A stretch of DNA of 64,000 nucleotides from Vicugna pacos (Eukaryota > Chordata > Mammalia > Artiodactyla > Camelidae): assembly GCF_048564905.1 (NCBI RefSeq), contig NC_133021.1:6279501-6343500 (forward strand), given 5' to 3'. Below, piece after piece: positions 46,660 through 57,339 of this stretch (positions are counted from its first letter, which is position 1; every line of letters starts with the position of its first letter). The translations under genes and the position numbers were made by a program. The notes under the pieces were generated by a model that saw only the letters and a list, made by a program, of their open reading frames with translations, did not search any database and was not told the origin of the DNA.

Positions 46660-46815
46660 AACGTTGCTCATATTACCTCATTAAATCTTCCAACAACACT
46701 ACAGTTCAGACAGTATTAGCCACATTGTACTGACGCGGGGACGGAAAGGCAGGTGCCTCGTGGCTCCTGAGCAAGCAGAAAGGCCAAGTCCGGACCCACC
46801 TCCGCTGCTGACGCC
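46660..46815 (-). repeat. MIR fragment
   Basis: It contains the 'attacctcattaaatcttcc' and 'gtactgacgcggggacgg' blocks, the MIR region around 'ttaatcctcacaa...gaggaaactg'. The orientation is my best reading. It lies directly beside the MER5A copy. Confidence 0.6.
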
Positions 46816-46899
46816 CATGCTCTTAGTTACGGTGCTGCCGGCCACCTGGCTGCAGACATAGAACTCACTATTACACGCAGGACTAAGACTCGGCTCTTG

Positions 46900-48020
46900 T
46901 AGACCCTGTTTTCTGGCTTCTCCCGGGAAGGCAGAGAGACACAGCTGGGAGAGCACCGCGCTGAGAGTCCCTCACAGCCACTCCTCGGCACTTCGTTGGT
47001 TCGCAACCTGGACAGTTTCCCGGACGAACTCTGAACCTGGCCCCGGGCTGGGGGTCCAGGGGCCGCGAAGAGAGAGGCGCGCGCTCCAGGCGGGGAGGTG
47101 GCAGGGCCACAAGCTTGGCAACTTGTCCCGGGCGCGGGGAACAAAAGGCAAGCGGATCCCCGCGCCCACCCACCAGCATTTCAAACGTTTATTTGCAGGC
47201 CTGAACGGGACCCAGCCCAGAGAGCCTCACCACACCTCACTCCCTCACGGCTGTGTCCTTGCCGCGGATGCTGGCGCGGGAAGAGTCGCGACGGCACATT
47301 CCAAGGACCGCGGCGGGACGAGGAGCCTCCCGTGGCCGGTGCAGCTTGCCGATCGGCCGGCGGCCACGTGCTTCCGACGGCCTCCTTCCCCACAGGACCG
47401 CAGCACGCTGGGCCCGCGGCGCCCTCGGTGGCAGGACCGCGGGCAGGACAGGCATGCTGTCTGTTCCCGCTCGGGCACGGCGTTCAGTTCCCCTCTGGTC
47501 ACCCTCATCCAGGCCCCACGGCGGCTGGGGGGCGGGGTGAGGGCCGTCTCCACGATGCGCTTTCACCCCAGGCCCCCAAGGTGGGTCTTCAGAGCCAGGG
47601 AGCCAGTGACGCCTCTCACCGTTTCTTTCCCCCCTTCCTCGTGCACATGCCCGCCCTGTACCCCAGGCTCTTGGCCTTTCTCTCGGGCCGCTGAGATTTC
47701 GCTCTCAGCTTGTGCCCGGCTCGGGAGGACCTGATGACAAGCCCACTTTGCAGCGTCAGCTGAGAGCGTGTGCCCCGGAGGCCCCAGGACGCTTGCACGT
47801 GCCCGGCTGGAGCAGGGCGGAGCGGACGCTCAGACGGGGGCAGACACCACTGCCCGCTGAGGGGGGGCCCTTCGGTCTCCTCACGCGCTGGTCTGTGCTC
47901 AGAGCCGGGCCTTGCAGGGAGCCGCCGCGCGGCCGTCAACACCGCTGCGCAAAGCGGGAGGGAGGCGGCGGTTACGGCCACGCCCAGTCTGGAGGCTCCC
48001 GCAGCTCAGAGATAAGCGGG
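46900..48020. promoter_or_regulatory. large CpG island
   Basis: About 1.1 kb of dense CpG and high GC, the strongest in the window. It has a GC box ('ggggcgggg', about 47,529-47,537) and GATA-like motifs ('agataag' near 48,008 and 'cttatctc' near 48,095). Overlapping frames of about 100-200 codons occur on both strands, but none is recognised. I could not trace any repeat beneath it, unlike the 30.5-kb island. It is the best candidate for a promoter here. A + donor-like site 'ccaag|gtgggt' lies at 47,580. Confidence 0.65.
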
Positions 48021-48116
48021 TGGAAGGTCTCAGCCTCAGGGCCAGGCTTATTCCTCCAAGACTGACGTGCGAAGGTCTTCTCTTGACTCCGTTTCTTATC
48101 TCAGCCCGGCTGTGCG

Positions 48117-48117
<1 letters not shown>

Positions 48118-48150
<33 letters not shown>

Positions 48151-48165
48151 CGCGCGCGCCCGCGT
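48118..48165. repeat. (TG)n/(CG)n microsatellite
   Basis: About 15 TG units are followed by a 'cgcgcgcgcccgcgtgtg' stretch. The alternating purine-pyrimidine run could adopt Z-DNA and is likely polymorphic. It marks the right edge of the CpG island. Confidence 0.9.
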
Positions 48166-48241
48166 GTGCACATGCGTGAGACAGAAATTGAGATAGAATG
48201 AAGTAAGAAAGATAGAAACGTCCTTTAAAAGCCATCCAAAC

Positions 48242-48514
48242 AGACTCATAGGTATAGAAAACACACGTGGTTACCAGGGAGGGAAGAGGGTGGGGAAGGA
48301 TAAATTGGGAGCTCGGGATTTTGTAGATACAAACCTATCTGTGTATAAAACAGATAAACAAGGACCTACTGTAGAGCACGGGAAACTGTAGCCTATAGCT
48401 TGTAATAGCCTACAATGAAAAAGAACACTTACACGTAGAACTGAATCACTATGCTGTGCACAGAAACTAACACAACATTGTAAACCCACGAGACTTCAAT
48501 CAAAAAAAAAAAAT
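48242..48514 (+). mobile_element. L1 3' end with 9-bp target duplication
   Basis: Sense L1 3' UTR ('catggttacc'-type block, 'agataaacaaggacctactg', 'tgctgtgcacag', 'cacaacattgtaaacc') with an A12 tail. The direct repeat 'catccaaac' lies at 48,233-48,241 and 48,515-48,523. Confidence 0.85.
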
Positions 48515-48519
48515 CATCC

Positions 48520-48880
48520 AAACCGGAGGCAGAGCCACCTGGAATCCCTCTGGTACAGTTTCACTCCCCACCCCCAAACCTACGGCCTGGTCCGAGGTTC
48601 CCGAAGGAGGGGGCTGCAAAGGGGGGTGGGGGGACGGGAGGAGAACCCGAATCCTCAGAGCAGCTTTCTAAGCTATTTCTGGGGAGAACTGCAGAAACGG
48701 CTCTCACTCTCGTTTGCCTAAGAATCATGTGAGTGCTCACGGGTCTTGGGCGGGACCCAGGAATATGCATTTGTAGTCAGTATTTCCAGGCAGTTGTGCA
48801 GAATCAGGGTTTCAGAAGGGCCACAAGATGCTCCTTAGATTCTTTCGGTGTCATGGTTGTTGGACTTTTTCCTCTTACTT
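48520..48880. other. unique sequence
   Basis: No repeat or exon is recognised. Confidence 0.4.
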
Positions 48881-48884
48881 TTTA

Positions 48885-49740
48885 AAAAATTTTACTTTTT
48901 AAATTGTAGTAAAATACACATAATATAAAATTTACCATTTTAACTATTCTTTAAGCAGAAGTTCAGTGGCATTCAGTCCATTCACATTGTTGTGCCACCA
49001 TCAGCACCACCCGGCTCTAGAACCGTCTCCTCATTCTGCACTGAAGCTCTGTAGCAATCAGACGAGAACCCCCAGCCCCTTCCCCAGCCCCTGGTACCAC
49101 TGTTCGGCTACTTCTCAATGTCTGTGACTCTGACTACTCCAGATACACCGTGAGGGAGAGGGAGAGAGAAGGAGGGGAGACAGAGGTTGAGAGATGGAAG
49201 GAGGGAGGGAGGGAGACAGAAAGAGAACGACCTGGTGTCTCATTTTAAAAGAACACTAATCTTATTGGATAAGAGCCCCACCCTTATGACCTCATTTAAC
49301 CTTAGTTGCCTTCATAAGGACCCCCTTCCTCCAAATACTGACATTGGGGGTTGGGTCTTCAACATGAGACGCAGCTCAGTCCATACCATCGTGTAAGAGG
49401 GATCAGACAGTCCTTTCGCGTCTGGCTTATTTTGCTTAGTGTAATGTCCTCAAGTGTCACTAAGGTCATTCCTTCCTAAGCCCAAATAACATCCCATTGT
49501 ATGGATGCACCACATTTTGATTATTTATTCATCTGTTAATGGACATTGGGTTTTTCCATCATTTGGCTGCTGTGAATAATGAACGTTGGTGTCCAGAGCC
49601 TCTGGTTTCGGTTCTTCTCTGTGTATCACCCCCAGAAGTGGGATTGCTGCCTCAAATGGAAATTCCATGATCGCTCTATTGAAGAACCACCCTGTGTCCT
49701 TAGACTTTTGAACGAAGGGCACATGTTGACATGTGGTTCT
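48885..49740 (-). mobile_element. old L1 3' UTR, antisense, split by an LTR fragment
   Basis: The phrases 'gtagtaaaatacacataat', 'tgtgccaccatcagcacc' and 'tctgactactccagatac' are followed, after the insertion, by 'cgtctggcttattttgctta', 'catctgttaatggacattgg' and 'agaagtgggattgctgcc'. This is the standard old L1M end in reverse. Confidence 0.8.
49156..49392 (-). mobile_element. MLT1 LTR fragment inside L1
   Basis: A purine-rich 'gagagaaggagggg' stretch leads into the MLT1 antisense blocks 'gaacactaatcttattgg', 'cccttatgacctcattta' and 'ttgggggttgggtcttcaac'. L1 sequence resumes on the right. The LTR is therefore younger than this L1, although both are old. Confidence 0.65.
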
Positions 49741-49744
49741 AAGG

Positions 49745-50925
49745 ACCCATCACATCACCTCAACCCTGGGCTGCCCCTGGCAGGGTCATAAAGGGAGAAT
49801 TCCATCCTTCTGTCTTTGGAATGTGTCCCACATCTCCAGTCCTTAGTCTCTGCTGCCCACTGGGGGACCCGTCAGCCCCACAGAAGTGTCCTTGGTGGAC
49901 CCCACGCCCTTCCCCTCCCAGGGAAGCTGAATGGGCTCAGTAAAGAAAACTAATTCCTAGAGGCAGAGGCTGGCGCAGGTGGCCAAGGCCTGGACAAGGT
50001 GCAAGATTTCAAAGGTGCAAAAGGACAGCCGGTGAGCCCTGCCGGACGCTCTCACCCCGCTGCCTGCATGTGTGTGGGTCTTGCTCTGCGCACTGTAAAG
50101 TGGTTGTCTGGGACCTAACCTCTGGTCCCTGACCTTCCATCAAGGCCCTCAAGCGGACAGCTGGTTACTGGATGGTATTCAGTTTTAAACTGAAACATGC
50201 TCTTCCTGTTCAGAAGACAAGGTGACACTGTCTCAGAATTGGAGACCAAGGGGGGTGGGACTTGGTGACCTCGCTCCTCGCACTTACAGGGGTGCTGTGC
50301 AGGATGCTCCCCCAGCAAGGCTGTCAGCCTGTCCTTTGTGACTTCTGGCTTTCATCTTTCTGAAGAAGGGCTTCCTGTGTCCCCAAGATTATACATTTTT
50401 TTCTCCAGTGTTTTTCTAATATTTTCGTACCCCTTTTACCAACTCTTCTGGAGTCTGTTTTGTGTTAAGTAGGGATTTGGTTTCAGACTGGTAGCCAAGT
50501 GTCCCCCAGAGTACTGAATGAACCGTATTTTCCTCACCGACTTGACGTGGTGTCTTTATCACCAGCTAAATTCCATCACATGCCTGGATAGGAAATGGAA
50601 AAAGTGAAGGAGAATCGTGCCTGTCAGGTTTGACTGCTGAGATCAGTATCAATTCATGATTGTGTGTGTGTTTACTACTCAGCTGTGTCCACAGAAAGGG
50701 GCTGAAGACAACATGCTGTAACACTGAACGTAGCTGATGCCTAGCTCCTAGTTCCTAAATACCATGGCCCATTAGAAAGAATTAGTGATCTTTGGAAGTT
50801 GGAAGCCTCTGGCTGATCCCAGAACCCAAGTCAGGGAAAGTCCAAGGGAACATGCAGCATCGAAATCTTGTCCCCAGAGAAGGAAGGATCGAAAGTAGTG
50901 AGGTAATGTCCAAAGGACAGAGAAG
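49745..50925. other. unique sequence
   Basis: No repeat is recognised with confidence and no exon is supported. Confidence 0.4.
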
Positions 50926-50929
50926 TCAG

Positions 50930-51468
50930 TGTGAAGGACATCCCACAGCCACATGTGAGACAACTTGAGCCAAGAAAGAAAGAGAGGAAGAAAAAAGTTT
51001 TAAGAAGAAAAAAAGAAAATGGAACTGTAGCCAAGCAGAACCCTTTAGGCCTTCCCGGACTGACCCCTCCCCCAGACCCTCGGCGGCAGCTCCTCTCTGT
51101 AGGACCCACATCATAGCATCTCACGCAGATTTCCTGAGTGCTCAAGATGCTCAAAATCACCCAATGGAAGAAATTAACTACTTGATGATCAAGAGCCCAG
51201 AGCCCCCAGATGTCCTAGTGCCCAAGGATTGATCATCATCAACCAGTCAGAGAACTGTGCACAGCTGATCAGACCCTGGGACGCCCCTCCCTCATCTGGC
51301 CTTTAAAAATGCTCAGCAGATAGCCTCTGGGGAGTTTAGGGGCTTGGGGGCACCAGCTACCCATTCACCTTTCTCAGCCCAGCAGTAAACTTTTCTTTGC
51401 TCCAAACTCTGACATTTCAGTATCCTTTGGTCTCACTGTGCATCGGGCACAGACTTGCGTTCTGTTAC
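50930..51468 (+). mobile_element. solitary retroviral LTR (ERV1-like)
   Basis: It has the layout of an LTR: a U3-like part, a TATA-like 'ggcctttaaaaatgc' near 51,300, a poly(A) signal-like 'agcagtaaac' near 51,380, a T/C-rich U5 and the end 'gttctgttaca' at 51,468. I see no internal region on either side. The left boundary is uncertain and I cannot name the family. It is old and dead. Confidence 0.5.
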
Positions 51469-51474
51469 AGATTT

Positions 51475-51845
51475 AAGGTTATGGATTATAACATATTGAA
51501 CTTAAAAATTCCAAGAGTTCATAGTAACAGTCACAGAAGAGATACAGAAAACAGAGGGAAAGGAAGAGTTTTTGTCTTTACTGAATGCCAGCTAATAAAT
51601 GTAGAAGGAATGATAAAATAGAAAATCACCGCTTTGTAACTTCCAATGTGATATCAATGGATGCTAAAGCCATCAAGTAAAAAGTTGAGAAACAGGATTT
51701 ATTTGGCTTCAAGGATACACCTCCCAGATTATATTAACACACAGGAAAAAATGTGTGTTTTGATAGACTTTTTGGACCTGGCCACTGTAAGTCCCCTGTG
51801 TGTATTTAGTTCCATCAGCTATGTGACTCACTTTGTCTTTTTTCC
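51475..51845. other. AT-rich unrecognised sequence
   Basis: No repeat family or exon is recognised. Confidence 0.35.
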
Positions 51846-51849
51846 CCCC

Positions 51850-52415
51850 ATTTTTTAAATTGAAATATAGTCAGTTTACAATGTTGGGTCAATTTCTGGT
51901 GTAAAGCATAATAGTTCAGTCATACATGAACATACATATTTCCTTTTCATATTCTTTTTCATTATAGGTTATTACAAGATATTGAATGTAGTTCCCAGTA
52001 GAAACTTGTTGGTTTATCTGTTTCATATATGGTAGTGTGCATCTGTTAATCAGATCCTCCCAATTTATCCCTCCCCCCTTCTCCTTTGGTAACTGAGTTT
52101 GTTTTCTGTGAGTCTGTTTCTCTTCTGTAAATAAGTTCATTTGTCTTTTTGTTGTTTGTTTGTTTGTTTGTTTCCACATATAATTGATATCATGTGGTAT
52201 TTTTATTTTTCTGGCTTATTTCACTTAGTATGACAATTTCCAGGTCCATCCATGTTGCTGCAAATAGCAATATTCCATTCTTTTTATGGCTGAGTAGTAT
52301 TCCATTGTGTAAATATGCCACAACTTCTTTATCCAGTCATCTTGTGGATATTTAGGTTGTTTCCATGTTTTGGCTATTGTAAATAGTGCTGCTATGAATA
52401 TTGAGGTGCATGTTC
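51850..52415 (-). mobile_element. L1 3' UTR region, antisense, 5'-truncated
   Basis: From 'gaaatatagtcagtttacaa' through 'agatattgaatgtagttcc' and 'ggctgagtagtattccattg' to 'agtgctgctatgaatattga'. It contains a (TTGT)n run near 52,150-52,172. No intact frame. Confidence 0.9.
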
Positions 52416-52419
52416 TGAA

Positions 52420-53850
52420 AATAGTATTTCTTGTACCCCTTAAATTATAGGCTGAGAGACACACCTGCTACAAAAATAGAAGAAGAAAAAAAAAGGAAAT
52501 GACATAAAACAGTTTCAAAAAGAGAACACTAGGATGAAGGAAAAATATACACTATTTGATAACCTTTGGTGACAAACAGTAGGTCAAAGATAGAAGAAAT
52601 GATCTAGCACAGATTTTGTGAGAGAAGCAGAAAAAAGAGGGGGATGGGTTGGTTATTTACCAGGATGGAAATAGAAATGAACTACCAAGTGGAAAATGTC
52701 CTGCTCTTAGACAGTACCCCAGAGGTCAGCTGGGGATTCCTGCTCTGCGATTTGAGCTGTGTTTAAAGTATAACTTTAGGTCACATCCTTGCTTACTATC
52801 AAAGACATCCCCAGGATTTCTGCAAATGCCAGGGAGCATGTGTTTTATGGCCACCTGGGCCCACTGAACAACCCACCTCACCAGTGTCTCCCCTTCTAGG
52901 ACTGTTCTCTCTCTTTGCTTCTTTAGAAGCAAGAGATAAGAGCCAAGGAGCATTCCTTTGTCTCTGATTCATTAACAATGAAATATTTATTCTCTTCCTC
53001 CATTCTTCATCTCAAGGGGCCTTCAAGCTGTCAGCATCTCCCAGCTACTGAGACCCACACCACCTGCCATCTTCCACACCTGGCACCATCTTCCTTGTCT
53101 CATTCATGGACTCCTGATTACGTTCACCTCAACTCCAGACATGGTCCTGGGAGGTTTCATGTAAATATCCCTTCTCACAGGCCAGCCTCTTATTTCTTCA
53201 GCCATTTTTCAGGCTGCAGACCAGTTTTGGATTGTAAAACTTTGGTCACAGCCATCAAGGAGGTATAGAAAGGCTCAGGAGAGTACAAAGTCAATCAGCC
53301 ACAATTTCAGGGCCTTCACGACCACTGTACATCAAAGTCTCATTATCTCTGTAAAACATCCACGGTTGCCACGTGCCTCAGATGCGTCAAGTAGAACCAC
53401 GTCCTGTCTTGACCGATGTGACCACGCCTCACACCCATGGTTTCCCACCTCAGCTGCATCTGTGGCTCCGCTCAGTCTCCTGCTTCCTGTTCTGCCCACC
53501 TCCCACCTCCATCCTCCTGACCCTCCTCCAGGCTCCTAACCTCCTTGGCCATCTGTCCTCTCAGCCAGAACAGGTTCTCATTCACAGAGAAAATGGAGTC
53601 TCCATCCTCAGTCCATCCCTCTAAAGTTGTTACTTCGGGTTTAACTGGCTTATTTCCTCTTATGCTAAGTCAGAGGCATAGTGGGTGGTCATACCTTCGG
53701 CTTCATTACTTTATCTTGTTTGGTAACAATTAGGGGTCAAATACTCTTTTGGTCAAGTTTCATACACATAAACGAAGCTGCATCTCTCTGATCACAGCCA
53801 AGAAAGGGTCTCAAGTTTTAAGGGCTCATGGGATTAGATTGGGTTCACTC
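52420..53850. other. mostly unique sequence
   Basis: No repeat is recognised with confidence. Part of 53,380-53,620 is C/T-rich and may hide a diverged L2 or LTR piece. Confidence 0.35.
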
Positions 53851-53854
53851 AGAT

Positions 53855-53998
53855 AATCCAGTTTAATCTCCTATTTTAAGGTCCTTAACCCTAATCGCAT
53901 CTGCAGAGTCTCTCTATCCATATAACATATGCGCAGGTTCTGGGGATGGGCACGAGGACATCTTTGGAGGGTCACGGTTCTGTCCGCCACACGCCATA
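53855..53998 (-). mobile_element. MLT1 LTR fragment
   Basis: The blocks 'gataatccagtttaatctcc', 'ccttaaccctaatcgcatct' and 'gcaggttctggggatggg' match the middle and 5' part of MLT1 in antisense. It may extend further left. Confidence 0.6.
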
Positions 53999-53999
53999 G

Positions 54000-55010
54000 T
54001 TTACATAGCCAGTAACTGACTTGCTCGCCGTAATTCTTTACAAGTGTGAGAGGGTAACACAGTGGATCCAGGTCACTGGTGTGAGCAGTTACATCAGTGC
54101 CCACGTGGTGACCCCAGCTAGGGCTAAAGCCAGGAGGACTTGTTCCATCTGTTCAAGCTATCATTCCAGAGGTAAAATCTAAAATCTGTGCACTGGGAGA
54201 AATCTGGAGAAGTCTTCAACTGTCTGGAGATAAAGAGAAGTACTTAGGAATTGAATCAAGCTGTTTAAATGGTTGAGTTTTTCCCTTTTAACTTTGTCCA
54301 GCTCTGTGCAGAGATGGGCGGTGATTCCAAACAGCTTCTGTTTCGCATTGAAGCTTTGTGTTTTCCCCAGTGTCCATCCAAATTAGGAGGAGAAAGTCAT
54401 TCTGAAAGATACCTCTTATTCTCTGAGTTAACTTGCATGGTTGGATGACTTTGTAATTACAACTGCTCATCCAAACAGCTTGAATTTATTCCTACAAAGC
54501 TGAGGTCCACAGGCAAGGCAGAATGTCCATGTGGCCGTAAAACTGGTCCCAGGGAGGGGCCCTCTGACTATGGAGTGCTTGATTCCTTTTGTTAGTTGAA
54601 CACATGGGTTTTGAACTCAGCCAAAGATCTTGCCAAGAAAATTTTGAACTAAAATGAGACTCAAACAACTTAATGAAAAAAAGGATTCTTGTGTTTTTCC
54701 AATCCCCTTGGCAGCCTCAAGTGAGTAAGGAATGTTTTTTTCCATCACTTTGGGTGTCATTACCAAATAACTCGACACAAGGACAATTCTTGGCAATCCC
54801 TTCAGATGATTTCTTTGACTAAAATTTGTTCAACAAAAATCGCCTTCATCACTTTTGTTAGGAACTGTCACAAGAGTGAATTATATGTCATCACCTCTCA
54901 AACTATGAATGCACGTGAATTAGAATTCTTGGTGCAAGTTTACATCAAAACTGAAACATTCTCATCACTGGAGATCCCCATACGCTTTTCTTAAGCTGTG
55001 TGAACTTAAG
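54000..55010. other. unique sequence
   Basis: I recognise no repeat or exon in about 1 kb. Confidence 0.4.
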
Positions 55011-55479
55011 CTGAATTTTTTTGAAGTACAGTCAGTTATAATATGTCAGTTTCTGGTGTACAACATAATGTCTCCATCATGAATATATATACACATATTA
55101 GTTTTCATAAAAGGTTATTATAAGATATTGAATATAGTTCCCTGTGCTATACAGAAGAAATTTTAAAATCTATTTTTATATATAGTGGTTAACATTTGCA
55201 AATTTCAAACTCCCAAATTTATCCCTTCTCACCCTCTTTCCCTGGTTAACCATAAGATTGTTTACTTTGTCTGCAAGTATTTTTTTTGTACATGAGTTCG
55301 TTAGTGTCCTCTATTTTCTTTCTTTCTTTCTTTTTTTAGATTCCACATATGAGTGATATCAGATGGTATTTTTCTTTCTCTTTCTGGCTTAATTCAATTA
55401 AAATGATGATCTCCAGGTCCATCCATATTGCTACAAATGGCATTATTTTATTCTTTTTTATGGCTGAATAGTACTCCAT

Positions 55480-55600
55480 TATATATATCGATAATGGGAT
55501 ATATATGTGCACATAGCTGTATATATACATGTGTGTTATCTGTATGTTATATATGTGTGTGTGTTATATGTGTTTTATATATATGTGTGTCATACATAGG
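55480..55600. repeat. expanded AT/TG microsatellite inside L1
   Basis: An alternating 'atatatatgtgtg' type stretch of about 110 bases replaces the short TA run normally present at this point of the L1 3' UTR. It is likely unstable and polymorphic. Confidence 0.75.
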
Positions 55601-56461
55601 ACAATCTTTTTATCCGTTCTTCTGTCAATGGATATTAAAGTTGCTTCCATGTCTTGGCTGTTGTAAATAGTGCTGCTGTGAACATTGTGGTGCATGTGTC
55701 TTTTTGAATTAGAGTTTCCTTCAGATATATGCCTGGGAGTGGAATTGCTGGGTCATAGGGTAAGTCTGTTTTTAGCTTTTTAAAGAATCTCTCTACTGTT
55801 TTCCACAGTGGCTGCACTAAAACTGCATTCCCACCAGCGGTGTAGGAGGCTCCCTTTTCTCCACACCCTCTCCAGCATTTATTGTTTGTGGACATTTTAA
55901 TGATGCCCATTCTGACTGGTGTGGGATGATACCGCATTGTACTTTTGATTTTCATTTCTCTGATAATTAGCGATATTGAACAGTTTTTAAAATGTGCCTC
56001 TTGGCCATTTGTATGTCTTCATTGGAGAAATGCTTGTTTAGGTCTTCTGCCCTTTTTTTTGCCCATTTTTGATTGTTTTTTGTGTTGATGTTGTTGTTGT
56101 TGTTCAGTTGCCTGAGCTGTTCATATGTTCTGTCTGGAAATTAAGCCCTTGTCAGTTGCATAATTTGCAAATATTTTCTCCCTGTCCGTAGGTTGTCTTC
56201 ATTTTCTTTAGGGTATTTTTTGCTGTGCAAAAGCTTGTAAGTTTAGATTCCATTTGCTAATTTTTGCTCTTGTTTCTGTTGCCTGGGCAGCCTGCCCTGG
56301 GAGAGCACTGCTGTGATTTATGTCAGAGAATGTTCTGCCTGTGTTCTCTTCTAGGAGGTTTGTGGTGTTCTATTTTGTTTGTTTGTTTGTTTTCAATTTT
56401 TCCTGCAAAGAAGATATCAGGCCCACTAGGTTTTTAAAATTTTTGTTCTAATTTTTATGCT

Positions 56462-56715
56462 TTTTTGGGGGGGGGTGAGTAATTAGTGTTTTTTCGTGGG
56501 ATTTTTTTTTTTAAACAGCAGTCCTGGGGATTGAACCCAGGGCCTCATGCATGCTAAGCACACAGTCTACCACTGAGCTATATTCTTTTTTTTTTTTTAA
56601 CATTTTTTATTGATTTATAATCATTTTACAATGTTGTGTCAAATTCCAGTGTTCAGCACAATTTTTCAGTCATTCATGGACATATACACACTCATTGTCA
56701 CTGAGCTATATTCTT
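56462..56715 (-). mobile_element. camelid tRNA-Ala-derived SINE carrying a nested L1
   Basis: Reversed SINE: 'gtgagtaattagtg' tail, 'tcctggggattgaacccagg', 'catgcatgctaagcacac' and 'ccactgagctat'. It sits inside the L1 above, and its end is split by the insertion at 56,588-56,698. Confidence 0.85.
56588..56698 (-). mobile_element. young, very short L1 insertion with 17-bp target duplication
   Basis: An antisense L1 3' terminus ('ttattgatttataatcattt', 'aaattccagtgttcagcac', 'catggacatatacacactc') has its poly(A) on the left as a T run. The SINE sequence 'cactgagctatattctt' is exactly duplicated at 56,571-56,587 and 56,699-56,715. Only about 100 bases were inserted. The perfect duplication suggests a recent event. 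Confidence 0.92.
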
Positions 56716-56732
56716 ATGTTTAAGTCTTTAGT

Positions 56733-56885
56733 GGCTTTTTGTCTTTGTAAGCCCCTGACTTTTTCTCTTCCCCCGAACACTCTTTTGGGGTTATCCAAAT
56801 CTGTGCCTCCAAACTGTAATTCTTAGGGCCCCAAATAAACCTCTTATTTGCAGCCTCCTGCGTTATATTTTTGGTTGGCATTACA
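56733..56885 (+). mobile_element. possible LTR 3' part
   Basis: The phrase 'gggccccaaataaacctctt' with a T/G-rich stretch after it, ending '...ggcattaca', resembles the R-U5 end of a retroviral LTR. It is short and the family is unknown. Confidence 0.35.
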
Positions 56886-56989
56886 AAGTGCTGTCGGAGC
56901 ACAGGGAAGCCCCCTGGGTCTGCCAGGTGGAGCAGACTCTTTGAGGAGCAAAGCAGTCGTGCAGAAATGTGAAGGGTGTGTACAGGGAA

Positions 56990-57335
56990 TGAACTGTATG
57001 GACGGGAACAGAGGGAGAAGAGGCACCACGGGAGGGCAGAGGCACCGGAGGGCCTGGTAGACCCAACCCAAGAGTTCCAGTGGCCTCGTGGTGGCTAGCA
57101 GGGAGCCACTGAGTAACCTTGCTCTGGGAAGTAAAACAGATGTGCGTGTTAGGAAACTCAGGCAGGCAGGAGCGATGTGGGGAAACCACTGGAGGGAACG
57201 CGGCTAGAGGCAGGACAAGCAGGGGGCTGCATGTCCACCCAGGTGAGAATGGACGCAGCCAAACCAGGGTGGGGCGACAAGAAGGTGGGCAGAGAGGGCG
57301 ATGGAGGGGCAGGCTGGTGAGGGCCGGGAGGTGAG
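56990..57335 (+). repeat. ancient interspersed repeat (same family as 24,785 and 35,340)
   Basis: The phrases 'tagcagggagccactgagta', 'acccaggtgagaatggacg' and 'ccaaaccagggtggggcg' match the middle of the same ancient element. The library name is not assigned. Confidence 0.5.
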
Positions 57336-57339
57336 GGGC

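Larger units (their letters stand above)
55015..56732 (-). mobile_element. L1, 3' UTR and C-terminal part of ORF2, antisense
   Basis: From the reversed 3' end ('tgaagtacagtcagttataa') through 'gaattgctgggtcataggg', 'ttcccaccagcggtgtagg' and 'gatgcccattctgactggtg' to 'cttgtcagttgcataatttg', 'gtgctgtgcaaaagcttg'-type blocks and 'tttaagtctttag'. It is about 1.4 kb of L1 after removing later insertions (a SINE, itself containing another L1). Confidence 0.85.

Noticed and set aside
47098-47734. 198- and 203-codon + strand frames in the CpG island
   Set aside because: Several overlapping frames of similar length occur on both strands, as expected in CpG-rich DNA. The peptides are low-complexity (A, G, P, R) and unrecognised.
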